Below, in pieces: positions 38,927 through 47,904 of a stretch of DNA of 64,000 nt. Positions within the stretch are counted from its first letter, which is position 1. The number at the start of each line of letters is the position of its first letter. A program made the position numbers and the translations under genes. The notes below the pieces were generated by a model. It was not told the DNA's origin. It searched no databases and worked only from the letters and a program-made list of their open reading frames with translations. This DNA comes from Duganella sp. 1224 (GTDB lineage: Bacteria; Pseudomonadota; Gammaproteobacteria; Burkholderiales; Burkholderiaceae_D), in assembly GCF_013408245.1 (NCBI RefSeq), contig NZ_JACBYS010000001.1, forward strand, positions 2,170,001 through 2,234,000, given 5' to 3'.

Positions 38927-41271
38927 CGCAGCCGGTCCGCTACACCGTCGCCGTGCGCGCGCTGTGCGAGTTCACCGCCAAGGCCGGCGACCTCGATCTG
39001 CGCTTCACGCCCTCGCCCACCGCGCAGGAAGGCATCGCCGGCCATGGCGTGGTGACCGCGCGCCGCGACGACGATTACCTGACCGAGATTACGCTGTCCG
39101 GCGACTTCGGCCCGCTGCACGTGCGCGGCCGCGCCGACGGCTACGACACCCGCGCCAACCGGCTGGAGGAAATCAAGACCTACCGCGGCGACTTGAAGAA
39201 GATGCCGGACAACCAGCGCGCGCTGCACTGGGCGCAGGCCAAGGTCTACGGCCATCTGCTGTGCCAGGAACAGGGGCTGGACAAGCTCCGCGTGGCGCTG
39301 GTGTACTTCGACATCGGCAGCCAGAAGGAAACCGTGCTGCACGAAGACCACACGGCCGCCGGCCTGCGCGCCTACTTCGAGCAGCAATGCACGCTGTTCC
39401 TGCAGTGGGCGCAACAGGAAATGGCGCACCGCGCGGAACGCGACCTGCAACTGAAGGCGATGCGCTTCCCCTACGGCGACTTCCGTCCCGGCCAGCGCCA
39501 ACTGGCGGAAGCCATGTACCGCGCCAGCAACCGCAAGGTATGCCTGCTGGCGCAGGCGCCGACCGGCATCGGCAAGAGCGTGGGCAGCCTGTTCCCGATG
39601 CTGAAGGCCAGCGCCGACCATGGCGTCGACAAGATCTTTTTCCTGGCCGCGAAAACCTCCGGCCGGCAGATGGCGCTGGACGCGGTGGACATCATCCGCG
39701 AAGGCGCGCCGCTGCTGCCGCTGCGCACACTGGAGCTGGCGGCCAAAAACACCGCCTGCGTCCATCCGGACAAGGCCTGCCACGGCGACTCCTGCCCGCT
39801 GGCCAAGGGCTTCTACGACCGCCTGCCGGCCGCGCGCGCGTCCGCCCTGGCGGTGATGGCGCCATCGGCCGGCGCGCGGCACGGCGCGGACAGCGGCGAA
39901 CGCGCAGCCGCCGTGCCGCTCTCGCTCGACCGCGACACGCTGCGCGCCATCGCCCTGGCCCACGACGTGTGCCCGTATTACCTGAGCAGCGAGATGGCGC
40001 GCTGGTGCGACGTCGTCATCGGCGACTACAACTACTACTTCGACCTCAGCGCCATGCTGTACAGCCTCACGCAGCTCAACGACTGGAAAGTCAACGTGCT
40101 GGTGGACGAGGCCCACAACATGGTGTCGCGCGCGCGCAAGATGTATTCGGCCGACATGGAGCACGACAACCTGCGCCTGCTGCGCAAGATCGTGCCGGAC
40201 GAATTGAAAAAGCCGCTGGACCGCGTCCACAAGCAGTGGAACCAATTGGAAAAGGAGCAGACGGCCGAATACCAGTCCTACGCCGAGCTGCCGGACAAGT
40301 TCATGGGCGCCCTGCAGACGGCGGCCACCGCCATCTCCGACTACATGGTCGACCACCCCAGCTACGTGGAGCCGGACCTGCAAAGCTTCTATTTCAACGC
40401 GCTGATGTTCGCGCGGCTGGCGGAAAGCTTTGGCGACCACGCGCTGTTCGACATCGAAAAGTCGCCCGGCGCGCGCGCCAGCAACAGCAACTCGGTGCTC
40501 TGCATCCGCAACATCGTGCCGGCGCCCTACCTCAAGCCGCGCTTTGAAAGCACCCACGCCACCGCGCTGTTCTCGGCCACGCTGAGCCCATGGAACTACT
40601 TCGGCGACATGCTCGGCATGCCCGACACCACCGCCTGGGTGGACGTGGAATCGCCGTTCGCGGCGGAGCAGCTGTCGGTGCAGGTGGCGTCGCACATCTC
40701 CACGCGTTACGCGCATCGCCAGCAATCGCTGCGTCCCATCGCGGCGCTGATGGGCAGGCAGTACGCGACGCAGCGCGGCAATTACCTCGCCTTCTTCAGC
40801 AGTTTCGATTACATGGAAAAGGCGGCCAACCAGTTCAGCGAGCTGTATCCCGACGTGCCCGTGTGGCGCCAGGCGCGCCGCATGGACGAGGCGGAGCGCG
40901 CGCAATTCCTCGACCGCTTTACGCTCGACAGCGAAGGCATCGGCTTTGCGGTGCTGGGCGGCTCGTTTGGCGAAGGCGTGGACCTGCCGGGCGCGCGCCT
41001 GATCGGTGCCTTTGTCGCCACGCTGGGCCTACCGCAAATCAACCCGGTCAACGAGCAGATAAGGGCGCGCATGGACAGCATCTTCGGCGCCGGCTATGAC
41101 TACACCTACACTTATCCCGGCCTGCAGAAAGTGGTGCAGGCGGCCGGCCGCGTGATCCGCACCACGTCCGACCGCGGCACCGTCTACCTGATCGACGACC
41201 GCTTCGGCCGGCCCGAGATTCAGGAACTGATGCCGGCGTGGTGGTCGATCACCACCGCCGCTCATCCTTAA
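38923..41271 (+). CDS. XPD/DinG-type helicase with N-terminal Cas4-like nuclease
   Basis: 782 residues. N-terminal about 1-165 has a RecB/Cas4-type nuclease pattern: RADGYDTR and EEIKTYRG (D72, E83, K85). Then SF2 helicase: Walker A QAPTGIGKS (212-219), four putative Fe-S cysteines (C278, C285, C290, C349), DEAH box (394-397), and C-terminal GSFGEGVDLPG and QAAGRVIRT. Fused nuclease-helicases of this kind pair with FAN1-like genes, suggesting crosslink or replication-fork repair. A frame extending from 38008 is a shadow; ATG 38923 is right. Confidence 0.92.
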   Translation: MTQPVRYTVAVRALCEFTAKAGDLDLRFTPSPTAQEGIAGHGVVTARRDDDYLTEITLSGDFGPLHVRGRADGYDTRANRLEEIKTYRGDLKKMPDNQRALHWAQAKVYGHLLCQEQGLDKLRVALVYFDIGSQKETVLHEDHTAAGLRAYFEQQCTLFLQWAQQEMAHRAERDLQLKAMRFPYGDFRPGQRQLAEAMYRASNRKVCLLAQAPTGIGKSVGSLFPMLKASADHGVDKIFFLAAKTSGRQMALDAVDIIREGAPLLPLRTLELAAKNTACVHPDKACHGDSCPLAKGFYDRLPAARASALAVMAPSAGARHGADSGERAAAVPLSLDRDTLRAIALAHDVCPYYLSSEMARWCDVVIGDYNYYFDLSAMLYSLTQLNDWKVNVLVDEAHNMVSRARKMYSADMEHDNLRLLRKIVPDELKKPLDRVHKQWNQLEKEQTAEYQSYAELPDKFMGALQTAATAISDYMVDHPSYVEPDLQSFYFNALMFARLAESFGDHALFDIEKSPGARASNSNSVLCIRNIVPAPYLKPRFESTHATALFSATLSPWNYFGDMLGMPDTTAWVDVESPFAAEQLSVQVASHISTRYAHRQQSLRPIAALMGRQYATQRGNYLAFFSSFDYMEKAANQFSELYPDVPVWRQARRMDEAERAQFLDRFTLDSEGIGFAVLGGSFGEGVDLPGARLIGAFVATLGLPQINPVNEQIRARMDSIFGAGYDYTYTYPGLQKVVQAAGRVIRTTSDRGTVYLIDDRFGRPEIQELMPAWWSITTAAHP

Positions 41272-41351
41272 CACGGCGTGGCGCTCCCTCGCCAGGAAAA
41301 GTGGAACAATGGGCTTGCCGGTGTTTTTCCGGCTCATCAGGAGACTCGCCC

Positions 41352-41822
41352 ATGGACACCACATTGATACTGGCCGCGAATGCCGGCCGCGCCCTGTTCT
41401 TCCACAGCGGCCAGCACAACAGGCAGTTATGCCACGTGCACGACATGATCAACGACGCGGCGCGCCAGCCCGCCGCCGATCTGGAGACGGACCGGATGGG
41501 GCCAACGTCCGCCGGACAGAGCATGCACAACACCGGCGGCGCCTTGCCCAACAAGACTTATCAGCCGGCGCAAACGCCGGCCGAACACGAGGCCGAGCGC
41601 TTCGCGCGTGACATCAACGCGTATCTGCTGCAATCGCGGCGCGACGGCGTCTATGACAAGCTGGTGCTGATCGCGCCGCCGCACTTCCTCGGCGTGCTGC
41701 GCCAGGTACTCGATCCCCACGTGCGCGCCACCGCCCAGCTGGAAATCAACAAGGACTACACGCAGTTGAGCGCCGACGAGCTGCGCGCACAGATCGCGCG
41801 CCACCAGATCGAACGTGGCTGA
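41352..41822 (+). CDS. Host attachment family protein
   Basis: 156 residues. TLILAANAGRALFF near the start, then ERFARDINAYLLQSRRDGVYDKLVLIAPPHFLGVL, match the Host_attach family (COG5622, protein required for attachment to host cells). The fold resembles archaeal peptide-release-factor/eRF1-like domains; the true role is unknown. ATG 41352 follows a GGAGAC about eight bases upstream. Confidence 0.85.
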   Translation: MDTTLILAANAGRALFFHSGQHNRQLCHVHDMINDAARQPAADLETDRMGPTSAGQSMHNTGGALPNKTYQPAQTPAEHEAERFARDINAYLLQSRRDGVYDKLVLIAPPHFLGVLRQVLDPHVRATAQLEINKDYTQLSADELRAQIARHQIERG

Positions 41823-41881
41823 TTGCGCAACAAGGCACCTAGCTGGTAGTCACAGCGCGGCGGCAGCACAAACTCGACGCC

Positions 41882-42123
41882 ATGGGGGGCATGCCGGGTA
41901 TGGGCGCTTGTGCGGCCAGCAAGGCGCGATCGATACGCCCATGGGCAATGCCGCCACCGGTGCGCCCGGCGCGCGAGTCGCCGAACGAGTGCACGCGCTG
42001 AAGCGGCTCGCCGCTCCTGAACAGATAGCGCGGGCGGCGCCGCTTCTGGCGTCGGATGCGTCCAGCTTCCTCACCGGCACGGCGCTGCTGGAGGATGGCG
42101 GCGTGTCCATTCATCGCGCTTGA
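41882..42123 (+). pseudogene. Remnant of a short-chain dehydrogenase (SDR) gene
   Basis: Two frames of one SDR are visible. One gives GMPGMGACAASKA (41888-41926), where the catalytic Tyr of YxxxK is Cys; then a different frame gives IDTPM (41929-41943) and HALKRLAAPEQIARAAPLLA, ASSFLTGTALLEDGGVSI to 42123. The N-terminal half with the Rossmann fold and about 40 internal residues are missing. The remnant lies just after the host-attachment gene. Confidence 0.75.
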
Positions 42124-42224
42124 GCGCAGTTGGTCGGCCGCCGCGTGCCATTCGTCGGAAATTTGTGGCGCGGCGGTGCCGCTGGCGTAAGATGGCCGGT
42201 ATGCCAACCATGGGGGAACCGGAC

Positions 42225-42683
42225 ATGAAGAGATGGGCCATCAGCATGCTGATATGCGCCGCCGCCGGCGCGCAAGCAGCGGATAACGCGGCGCTGACCG
42301 CCACCATTGCACGACTGGACAGCGAGATGTTCAGCGCCTTCAACCAATGCGACAAGCCGGGGCAGCTGGACAAATACGCCAGCTACTTCGATCCGGAGGT
42401 CGAGTTCTATCACGATAACGGCGGCGTCACCTGGAAGCGCGACGTGATGATCGCGCAAACCGCGAAGAACGTCTGCGGCCATTACCGCCGCGAGCTGGTG
42501 CCGGGCACCCTGAAGGTATCGCCGGTGAAGGACTTCGGCGCCATCGCCACCGGCTCGCACACCTTCTGCCAGTTCGGCAGCGGCAAATGCGAAGGCATCG
42601 CCGAATTCACCATCATCTGGCGTCAGCGCGGCAACGACTGGCAAATCACCCGCGCGCTAAGCTACGGCCACCGCCCCAACTAG
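42225..42683 (+). CDS. Exported NTF2-like (SnoaL/DUF4440) protein
   Basis: 152 residues with a signal peptide (ISMLICAAAGAQA). The mature protein starts with DSEMFSAFNQCDKPGQLDKYA and FDPEVEFYHDNGGVTWKRDVMI, a DUF4440/SnoaL-like pattern of a cone-shaped fold. Two Cys pairs (C, CGHY; FCQFGSGKC) suggest disulfides. Start MKRW at 42225 is chosen for the signal peptide and the GGGGGA about nine bases upstream. Confidence 0.72.
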   Translation: MKRWAISMLICAAAGAQAADNAALTATIARLDSEMFSAFNQCDKPGQLDKYASYFDPEVEFYHDNGGVTWKRDVMIAQTAKNVCGHYRRELVPGTLKVSPVKDFGAIATGSHTFCQFGSGKCEGIAEFTIIWRQRGNDWQITRALSYGHRPN

Positions 42684-42815
42684 GCCCGCCGCGCGGCGCC
42701 ATGCCGGGCCGGAGCCGGGGCCGGGCCGGCCGTCATTTTGCATCGATGACTTCATTCAGCAGTTCCTGCGGAATCGGCTGCCCGTTCGCGCTCCATATTT
42801 TTTCTCCTTTGAGGT

Positions 42816-43547
42816 TTACTGCATGACGGTTTTGATCTTCTGGTAGCCGCTGCGGCTGATCGGCAGCTTGCCACCATCCTTGAGGATCGCCACATAGCTG
42901 TCTTTGGTCGCTTGCTCGATCCGCGCGACATGGGCGATGTTGACGATGTAGGAGCGGTGGATGCGCAGGAACTGCTGGCCATCCAGTTGCTCCTCCAGTT
43001 CCGACATGCGCTGGTTCTTCAGATAGGACTTGCCCTCCGAGCGGATCTGCACGTAGTCGTCCTGCGCCTCCACGTGCTCGATCTTCTCGGCGTTGATCAC
43101 GTGGACCTTGGCGCCGTCGCGTATCAGCACCCGGCCCAAAGGCTTGTTGCGGCCGGCCGCCTCGCGCACCATCTTCTCCACCGCCTCGCCGCCGGCGCCG
43201 AGGTTGGCGCGGGCATGGGCCAGCGCCTGGTCGAAACGCTGCTGGCTGAAAGGCTTCAACAGATAATCCAGCGCGTGGAATTCAAACGCCTTGATCGCAT
43301 ACTGGTCGAACGCCGTGGCAAAGATGTAGCGCGTCTTGCTGCCCGCCAGCTCGGCCACTTCAAAGCCATCCAGCTTGGGCATCTGGATGTCCAAAAACAC
43401 CAGGTCGGGCGACAGCTCGGTGATCGCCTTCACCGCCTCGAAACCGTTGGCGCATTCGGCCACGATCTCCACGTCCGCATGCTCGGACAGGTATTCGCGC
43501 ACCACGTCGCGCGCCAGCATTTCATCGTCCACGATGATGATACGCAT
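42816..43547 (-). CDS. LytTR response regulator
   Basis: 243 residues. Receiver (1-120): IIIVDDEMLARD, phosphoacceptor D54 (LVFLDIQMPKLDG) and LKPFSQQRF. The C-terminal LytTR DNA-binding domain (about 140-240) has VEAQDDYVQI, FLRIHRSYIVNI and ISRSGYQK. Four bases separate it from the histidine kinase gene upstream. Likely controls envelope-stress genes, partner of the LiaF-like proteins. Confidence 0.94.
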   Translation of the reverse strand: MRIIIVDDEMLARDVVREYLSEHADVEIVAECANGFEAVKAITELSPDLVFLDIQMPKLDGFEVAELAGSKTRYIFATAFDQYAIKAFEFHALDYLLKPFSQQRFDQALAHARANLGAGGEAVEKMVREAAGRNKPLGRVLIRDGAKVHVINAEKIEHVEAQDDYVQIRSEGKSYLKNQRMSELEEQLDGQQFLRIHRSYIVNIAHVARIEQATKDSYVAILKDGGKLPISRSGYQKIKTVMQ

Positions 43548-43551
43548 TGCT

Positions 43552-44631
43552 CTACTCCCCTTGTTCGCTCGTTTGCGCGGGCATCGTGATGTCCACGCCA
43601 AAGCTGTTGTCCTGCCGGCCCCAGTGGATGCCGGCTTCGTGTTTGTAGGCGCCGGATAAACGCTGGCGCACGTTGGTCAGGCCGATGCCGTGGCCTTCGC
43701 TGCGGATCGAAGAGATATCCGCGTCCACCGGATTGGTCACGCTGATCTGCAGTATCGACCCCAGGCGCCGCGCTGCGATGCGCACCGTGCCGCCTTCCGG
43801 CATATTGCAGATGCCGTGCTTGACGGCGTTCTCCACCAGCGGCTGGATGATCATCGGCGGCACCAGGCATTCCGCCGCGCCCTCTTCGATCACCTCCTCC
43901 ACCCGCAACCGCTCGCCGAAGCGCACCTGCTCGATCGCCAGGAAGTGACGGATCAAAATCATCTCCTCGCCCAGCGTCACCTTCTTGTGCGCCTCCATGC
44001 CGAGACTCTGGCGGAAGAAGCTGGCCAGCTCCAACGTCATGCGGCGCGCGGCCTTGGGGTCCTGCGACGTCAGCGCGCTGATGGAATTCAGGCTGTTGAA
44101 CAGGAAGTGCGGATCGATCTGCGTCCGCAGCATGCGCAATTCAGCCTCCTGCGCCATCAGCAGCGATTCCAGCTCGCGCTGCTCGGCATTCTTGGCGCGC
44201 ACGAATTCGATCACCAGATAATGCACCGCCGCCGCAAAGCCATACAACAACACCCCCAGCACCACGATCAGCACCGACAACTGCGGGGTGATGACGATGC
44301 CGCTCCACGCCACCCCCAACGCTACGCACACCCCGTTCCACAGATTGGCGATGATCAGCCAGAGGAAACCGGACACGACGCCCGCCACCGTCAGCACCAG
44401 CGCGATCTGCCCTGCCCTGCGGCTGCCCAGCGGGTAGGCGCGGCACACGTAGTACGCCGAGTAGCCGGCGGCAAACGCATACACCAGATTGAGCGGCACC
44501 GCGAACAGCATGGCGTTGGCCAGCGGCGTATCGCTGGCGACGCGGATCACGCCGCCCAGCGCACAGCCAAGGAACAACCACACCAGCAGGTAGATGACCA
44601 GACCGCGCCGGGTGGACGACAGCTCCAGCAT
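43552..44631 (-). CDS. LytS-type sensor histidine kinase
   Basis: 359 residues: four or more transmembrane helices (about 10-30, 38-62, 75-95, 115-135) then a His_kinase domain with TQIDPHFLFNSLNSI (His phosphorylated), LEIQ.. AIEQVRFGERL, an N-box QPLVENAVKHG and G-box GHGIGLTNVRQR. This architecture is the YehU/LytS class that pairs with LytTR regulators. Its start overlaps the LiaF-like stop by one base. Confidence 0.93.
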   Translation of the reverse strand: MLELSSTRRGLVIYLLVWLFLGCALGGVIRVASDTPLANAMLFAVPLNLVYAFAAGYSAYYVCRAYPLGSRRAGQIALVLTVAGVVSGFLWLIIANLWNGVCVALGVAWSGIVITPQLSVLIVVLGVLLYGFAAAVHYLVIEFVRAKNAEQRELESLLMAQEAELRMLRTQIDPHFLFNSLNSISALTSQDPKAARRMTLELASFFRQSLGMEAHKKVTLGEEMILIRHFLAIEQVRFGERLRVEEVIEEGAAECLVPPMIIQPLVENAVKHGICNMPEGGTVRIAARRLGSILQISVTNPVDADISSIRSEGHGIGLTNVRQRLSGAYKHEAGIHWGRQDNSFGVDITMPAQTSEQGE

Positions 44632-45344
44632 CAGTTACGCACTTCCAGGCCGCCCATGATGACGTAGCCGCGCACGATCAGGCGCTTGCTGTTGGCGGCG
44701 GGCGGCACGGTCTTTTCCTCAAAGCCGCCCATGATCGGCGTCCCCTCCAGCACCACGGTCCAGTCGACCGGCACCTTGATGGTGATGCCGCCAAACAGCG
44801 CATATACATTCAGCACCGCGTCGCCGGTGAGGCCGGCCTGGCGCAGGTCGACGTCGCAACCGCCCATGATGGCGTTGATTTCGCCGCCACGGAAGTCCTG
44901 CGTGATGATGCGCCGCTTGAACGCGCCCATGACAGCGGTGGCGTTGATGACCGCTTCATCGCTGTCCTTGGACAGCGATGAAGCATCCGAAGACGGCGCA
45001 TGGCGGTTGATGTTGGACTTGATGACCACCGCCACGCCGGCGCCGATCATGAACAGCGGCCACAGCGTGCGCCAGTCGATGTTCAGGTAGCCCATGGCCT
45101 TGAGCATGAACAGCGCGCCGGCCACGATCAGCGCACCGCCGACCACCACGCCGGACTGGGTGCGCGTCTGCAGCACTTTCAGGATGCCGGCGCCGATCAG
45201 GATGCTCGGGAAGATGTGGATGCGCAGGTCCAGGTCCAGCCAGCCCAGGTTATCGAGCAGGAACAGCATGCCGACGCCGATGACGAACAGGCCGATAACC
45301 ATCTGCGTGGCGGGATTGCGCTCGCGGCGCTGACGGGTTCTCAT
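44631..45344 (-). CDS. LiaF-like cell-envelope stress protein
   Basis: 237 residues. N-terminal DUF5668/LiaI-type helices (about 14-80: VIGLFVIGVGMLFLLDNLGW..), then a cytoplasmic LiaF C-terminal domain with FRGGEINAIMGGCDVDLRQA, ALFGGITIKVP and a second TPIMGGFEEK repeat, typical of the cell-wall-active-antibiotics response family. In Firmicutes LiaF inhibits LiaS; here it likely controls the adjacent LytS-type kinase. Overlaps 45341 (ATGA) with the upstream gene. Confidence 0.9.
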   Translation of the reverse strand: MRTRQRRERNPATQMVIGLFVIGVGMLFLLDNLGWLDLDLRIHIFPSILIGAGILKVLQTRTQSGVVVGGALIVAGALFMLKAMGYLNIDWRTLWPLFMIGAGVAVVIKSNINRHAPSSDASSLSKDSDEAVINATAVMGAFKRRIITQDFRGGEINAIMGGCDVDLRQAGLTGDAVLNVYALFGGITIKVPVDWTVVLEGTPIMGGFEEKTVPPAANSKRLIVRGYVIMGGLEVRN

Positions 45345-45721
45345 GCCTGCTCCTTGACTGGTGGCGGGAAGATGTTATCCAGCAGGGGGCGCAGCATCAT
45401 ACCGATGCCCCACGCGACCAGCAGCGCCGGCCAGGTGTCGCCGAAGCCGAGACCCCAGATGTGATTGAACGAGACGTACCACCAGCCGGCAAAGAAGATC
45501 TCCCACCAGCCGGAGGTGAAGTGGCGCGAATTGGTGGGCGGGATGATCTTGGTGACGCCGCTGATCACCAGCAGCCAGGGCCACCAGCGCCAGAAGTGGG
45601 CGGGATTGAGATCGATGTCCAGAACGTCGGTCTGCGCCAGCAGGATAACGGTGCCGGCGATGATCAGGGCCAGGCCCCAGACCAGCTGTTTGCGCCAGCG
45701 ATATGCGGTTTCTACAGTCAT
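45341..45721 (-). CDS. LiaI-like membrane protein (DUF5668)
   Basis: 126 residues with three hydrophobic segments: LVWGLALIIAGTVILLAQT, WPWLLVISGVTKII and ALLVAWGIGMMLRPLL. Similar to the N-terminal membrane half of LiaF/LiaI proteins. Probably the membrane partner in a four-gene LiaI-LiaF-HK-LytTR operon, as judged from overlaps throughout. First gene of the operon; its own promoter is not obvious. Confidence 0.85.
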   Translation of the reverse strand: MTVETAYRWRKQLVWGLALIIAGTVILLAQTDVLDIDLNPAHFWRWWPWLLVISGVTKIIPPTNSRHFTSGWWEIFFAGWWYVSFNHIWGLGFGDTWPALLVAWGIGMMLRPLLDNIFPPPVKEQA

Positions 45722-45846
45722 TTGAGTTCCCCAAGTCGGTATGCATGTAACAATACCGGGGAACCGCGGGCGAGGAAACCGCTATTCGGCGAATGGCGGA
45801 AATGGGCCGGTGAACGGCGAAACGTCGGCGAACGACGCTCGGCTAC

Positions 45847-46005
45847 TCAGTTACGGCCGTTGCCGACCTTTTGTTCGAAGGCCATCAGGCCCCAGCCCAG
45901 CTGGCGGCGGATTTCCTCCGGCGTCGGCGGCGGTTTCACTTCGTGCGTACGGCGCTCCAGATAGGCGCGCACGGCATGCTTGGAAGGGTGTGTGGTTTGC
46001 GTCAT
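45847..46005 (-). CDS. Small protein, 52 residues, unknown
   Basis: A short gene (MTQTTHPSKHAVRAYLERRT to KVGNGRN) with GGAGG five bases before ATG 46005 and a TGA at 45847-45849. Composition looks coding: charged, with AYLERR, PPPTPEEIRRQLGWGLM. The PTPEEIRRQLGWG segment resembles an amphipathic helix. Not matched to a family. Confidence 0.6.
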   Translation of the reverse strand: MTQTTHPSKHAVRAYLERRTHEVKPPPTPEEIRRQLGWGLMAFEQKVGNGRN

Positions 46006-46099
46006 GATGACCTCCAAAGGCGGCTACATCGTCAAGCTGTTGAATCCAGTGTAGCCCCGCCGCCGGCGGCGCTCCGTACGGCCCCGCACACTGCGCCAT

Positions 46100-46981
46100 T
46101 CAGAGCTTTTGCTGCAAGAACTCCAGGAAGCAGCTGATCCGCTGCGCCAACTGGGTGTTGCGGTAGTAGACCGCGTGGATCTGCTGGCGGTAGCCGGTGT
46201 AGTGCGGCTCCAGCACCTTGACCAGGCGCCCGGCCTCGATGTCGGCGCGGGTCATGAAGTCGGCCAGACAGACGATGCCCTGTCCGGCCAGCGCCAGCTG
46301 GCGCAGCGTCTCGCCGCTGGAGGCTGAGATCGACGGCGTCACCGGCAGGCTGTTGCCGCTGGCGTGCCGCAGCGGCCACTGGTTGCCCAGCTCATACTGC
46401 ACAAAGCCCAGCAGCGCGTGCCGCGCCAGATCCTCCGGCGTGCGCGGCGTGCCGTGCTGCGCCAGGTACTCGGGGCTGGCCAGCACGTACAGCGGGCTGG
46501 AGGTGAGCGGCCGCGCGTGCAGCGTCGAGTCGTTCAGCGTGCCGATGCGGATGGCGATGTCGGTGCGGTGCTCGATCAGGTCGGCGATCTGGTCGTTGCT
46601 GCTCAGTTCCAGGCGGATGTCCGGATACATGGCGCGGAATTCGGCCACGTGCGGCACCACGCAGTGCAGCATGAACGGCGAGGCGGCGTCCACGCACAGG
46701 CGGCCGGCCGGCTTCTGGCGGCGGATGCGGATGGTTTCCTCGGCCTCCTCCATGGCGCCGAGGATGGCGCGGGCCTTTTCCAGGAACAGCTGGCCCTCTT
46801 CGGTCAGCTCCATGCGGCGCGTGGTGCGCGTCAGCAGCGAGGTGGCCAGCTTGTCCTCCAGCCGCGACAACGCGCGGCTGACGCCGGAGGTGGTTTGTCC
46901 CAGGTGCACCGAGGCGGCGCTCAGGGTGCCGCTGTCGATCACGGTGATGAAGGTTTTTAAATCGTCCGAGTTGATTTCCAC
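46100..46981 (-). CDS. LysR family transcriptional regulator
   Basis: 293 residues. HTH (about 8-65): FITVIDSGTLSAASVHLGQTTSGVSRALSRLE; substrate domain from about 95 with GRLCVDAASPFML. The best start is GTG 46981 (VEINSDDLKTF) with AAGGA about ten bases upstream; an ATG 46991 lies in another frame and the long frame to 47131 lacks homology. It overlaps the hemolysin III region only at a distance, so target is unknown. Confidence 0.88.
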   Translation of the reverse strand: MEINSDDLKTFITVIDSGTLSAASVHLGQTTSGVSRALSRLEDKLATSLLTRTTRRMELTEEGQLFLEKARAILGAMEEAEETIRIRRQKPAGRLCVDAASPFMLHCVVPHVAEFRAMYPDIRLELSSNDQIADLIEHRTDIAIRIGTLNDSTLHARPLTSSPLYVLASPEYLAQHGTPRTPEDLARHALLGFVQYELGNQWPLRHASGNSLPVTPSISASSGETLRQLALAGQGIVCLADFMTRADIEAGRLVKVLEPHYTGYRQQIHAVYYRNTQLAQRISCFLEFLQQKL

Positions 46982-46994
46982 GGGTGTTCCATCC

Positions 46995-47612
46995 TTACGC
47001 CACGTAGAGCATGACAGCGCCGAAATGACAGGCACTGCCGCCCAGTACAAACAAATGCCAGACGCCGTGCCCATAGCGCCATTTGTGGTCGGTGACGAAG
47101 AAGGCGATGCCCACGGTGTACACCAGGCCACCTATCGCCAGCCACATGAAGCCACTCCAGCCCAGCGCGTCGATCAGCGGGCTGGCGCCGATCACGCCCA
47201 CCCAGCCCATCGCCACGTAAATCAGCAGCGACAGCACGCGCGCGCCCTTGGCGAACCACAGCTCCTGCAGGATGCCAACCAGCGCCAGCCCCCACACCAC
47301 GCCAAACAGCGACCAGCCCCACGGCCCGCGCAGGCTGACCAGCGTGAACGGCGTGTAGCTGCCGGCGATGAGCAGGTAGATGGCGCAGTAGTCCATCCGC
47401 CGCAGCACATCCTTGGCGCGGCCGCGCAGGCTGTGATACAGCGTGGACGTCAGGTACAACGCCAGCAAGGTGGCGGCGTAGATGCTGCAACTGACGATCT
47501 TCCAGGCGTCGCCGCTGCGGGCGGCCTGAACGATCAACAATGTGCCGCCGATGGCGGCCAGCGCCGCGCCTACGGTGTGCGTGATGCTGTTAAAGCGCTC
47601 TCCGTAATACAT
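46995..47612 (-). CDS. Hemolysin III family membrane protein
   Basis: 205 residues with seven hydrophobic helices, PAQR/Hly-III superfamily. MYYGERFNSITHTVGAALA start; conserved His residues in NSITH, LYHSLRG and KWRYGHGVWHLFVLGGSACH mark a metal-dependent hydrolase-type site. ATG 47612 (GGAAAC just upstream) is chosen. Family in E. coli is YqfA, role in lipid or membrane homeostasis uncertain. Confidence 0.9.
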   Translation of the reverse strand: MYYGERFNSITHTVGAALAAIGGTLLIVQAARSGDAWKIVSCSIYAATLLALYLTSTLYHSLRGRAKDVLRRMDYCAIYLLIAGSYTPFTLVSLRGPWGWSLFGVVWGLALVGILQELWFAKGARVLSLLIYVAMGWVGVIGASPLIDALGWSGFMWLAIGGLVYTVGIAFFVTDHKWRYGHGVWHLFVLGGSACHFGAVMLYVA

Positions 47613-47846
47613 AACGTTTCCAATGCAGTGGTGGCTGCGGCTGGGATAGCTGCGGCCACAGGCATTGTATAGCGCTCCGCCGCTTCGCGCCGCCGCCTTC
47701 ATGCCGATACCTGCCGTGCGATACCTTTCGTCCCGCTGTGCACGACCGTACTTTTTTGCTAATTAACAAAAAATCCATCGTAACATATTTGGAATTTATT
47801 CAAAGCAATGTTACAAAATCTTATACATCGGTGTCATCTGCGGCAG

Positions 47847-47876
47847 TTGACGGGATTGCGACATTGGTCGCATAAT
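47847..47876 (+). promoter_or_regulatory. Promoter with BlaI-type operator
   Basis: -35 TTGACG (47847-47852), 18-bp spacer, -10 CATAAT (47871-47876). A perfect dyad GCGAC-attg-GTCGC (47858-47871) lies inside the spacer and a half-site GTCGC repeats at 47886-47890. BlaI-family repressors bind such sites; the repressor gene follows at 47905, so autorepression is inferred. Confidence 0.65.
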
Positions 47877-47904
47877 CATCCCATTAGTCGCATAGGGGCA
47901 ATTC

